NCBI GenBank assembly: GCA_033558025.1
Contig: JAUCEF010000002.1
Span: forward strand, 2,728,001-2,792,000
Direction: 5' to 3'
Length of the DNA stretch: 64,000 nt
Source: Phytophthora sp. 'mugwort'
Lineage: Eukaryota; Oomycota; Peronosporomycetes; Peronosporales; Peronosporaceae
Below the pieces are notes generated by a model. That model did no database searches. It was not told the DNA's origin and saw only the letters and a program-made list of their open reading frames with translations. Shown one piece after another: positions 63,054-64,000 of the stretch. Numbering within the stretch: the stretch's first letter is position 1; every line of letters begins with the position of its first letter. A program made the position numbers and the translations under genes.

Positions 63054-64000
63054 GATACACTTGAACAGCTCGTGCAGCTGCTTCAGATGCTTGAGTGGGG
63101 TCCGCCAGGCTCGCTGTTTGAGTTTGACTGGCTAGTGTCCTTGTACGTCGATATCACAAATGGCGTCATAGGCTGGTGGTGGTAGGGCATTATCACTTCC
63201 AATCATGAGCATTCATGGCGTTTAAGTGTCGCCCCCAGCCGTTCTTGTTGCTCCGGTGTGTCAGCACTCCACATCACGTTATCCCCAGTGTAGTTGAGAA
63301 CAGTAGCGTCAAGTCGTTCAAATCCAGCAGAAAGGCCAATTCGCAAGCATAATCTTCCAGATAAATCTGGTTTGATGAGTTTTCGAATCCAGATACGTCC
63401 ATGCTTTCATTATCCACAGTCATTACAGCTGAGGCTTCTGTCAACGCTTCCATGAGCCGTAGTTCCAGATCCTCTTTTGTGTCGTCCGCAAGAGGTCATC
63501 GGTCATATTAACCTCCTCACCCAGCAGCCCACCTATACGTACCGTCCGATGAGTTGGTTCCTGTTTTCCCTCCAACACCTTCAGTGTTGGCGGTCCCGTC
63601 ACTGTGGTGATTGAGGTATCCCTGCGCTAATACGCCTGTTTGAACAGACTGCCCGTGTCATTGGTTTGACGAAGTGATTCATCCCAGTCGAGGTGTTGGG
63701 TGAATCCGCTGAGCTACCAAATCCGCTGAGGAATGTCTAACATTAGCTGACTCCGCTGTTAGATTATACGCCAAGCCGGTGGGCTCAGCTAATGACTCCA
63801 ACGCGTCGGAGGACTCCGTGGTAGGCTGGGCCCGTTCTCCAGAAAGGATAGTCCTGTCTCTGGAACGGTCTAATCGCTCCTAGCGCTGGACACAAGTGAG
63901 TTCGGCTACTCTGCTGCCGAACCGATGTTGTTCCCGCGGAACCACCGTGTTAGGGTTTCATACTGTCGCTTTTCCACTGTCGGAGGTTGTTGGTCGACCC

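Larger units (their letters stand above)
60244..64000 (-). mobile_element. Decayed Ty3/gypsy retrotransposon, copy B (right end outside window)
   Basis: Minus-strand order from the right edge: sequence homologous to copy A positions 2,190-2,605, RT (63,053-62,239), connection/RNase H (62,017-61,367), a basic/acidic linker (61,092-60,757), and the integrase zinc-binding region (60,456-60,244). It is collinear with copy A and extends beyond it into integrase. All frames are broken and the RT active site is lost. Confidence 0.85.

Noticed and set aside
1..64000. CRISPR arrays, rRNA operons, prokaryotic operons or ribosome binding sites
   Set aside because: No regularly spaced repeats, no rRNA-like sequence, and gene structure with GT-AG introns is eukaryotic.

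Overview
The window looks like nuclear DNA of an oomycete, most likely Phytophthora or a close relative. The main reasons are two cellulose synthases with N-terminal PH domains (an oomycete architecture), uniformly short GT-AG introns of about 70 nt, short spacers between genes, initiator motifs of the oomycete YCAYTYY type just upstream of start codons, and a load of gypsy, copia, MULE, piggyBac and pogo-type relics. The genus is inferred; no marker in the window proves it.

Layout. 1-4.4 kb: decayed Ty3/gypsy element on the minus strand (RNase H, RT, protease, gag). 4.5-7.9 kb: decayed repeats. 7.9-10.8 kb: a small island with a minus-strand single-pass membrane protein and a MINDY-type deubiquitinase. 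11-32 kb: a transposon nest. It holds a MULE with both terminal inverted repeats, a second MULE, piggyBac-like pieces, a pogo/DDE_1 element with both termini, a tract extremely rich in GATC, a possible copia fragment and a Tigger-like element. 32.2-58.4 kb: a compact gene island with SEC23, two tandem PH-domain cellulose synthases, a Gemin6-like SMN-complex subunit, a RasGAP-START fusion, a minus-strand protein with a possible TBC remnant, a 1,887-residue coiled-coil/IQ protein, and PRPF6. 58.6-59.6 kb: an eroded cellular-type gene on the minus strand. 60.2-64 kb: a second copy of the first gypsy family, in the same orientation.

Functionally the island mixes housekeeping roles: COPII export (SEC23), wall cellulose synthesis at the plasma membrane (two CesA, which depend on secretory traffic), snRNP assembly and tri-snRNP function (Gemin6-like, PRPF6), Ras down-regulation coupled to a lipid-binding-type domain, and deubiquitination. 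Nothing indicates one shared pathway; the order fits an ordinary gene-dense block bounded by repeats.

The most interesting points are the cysteine-rich, MYND-like insert inside the catalytic region of both cellulose synthases, the RasGAP-START fusion, the Q/G/Y-rich prion-like N-terminus of SEC23, the lipidated membrane protein with a TBC-like tail, the repeated W-motif in the giant coiled-coil protein, and the GATC-dense tract. No CRISPR array, rRNA or convincing intact tRNA was seen.
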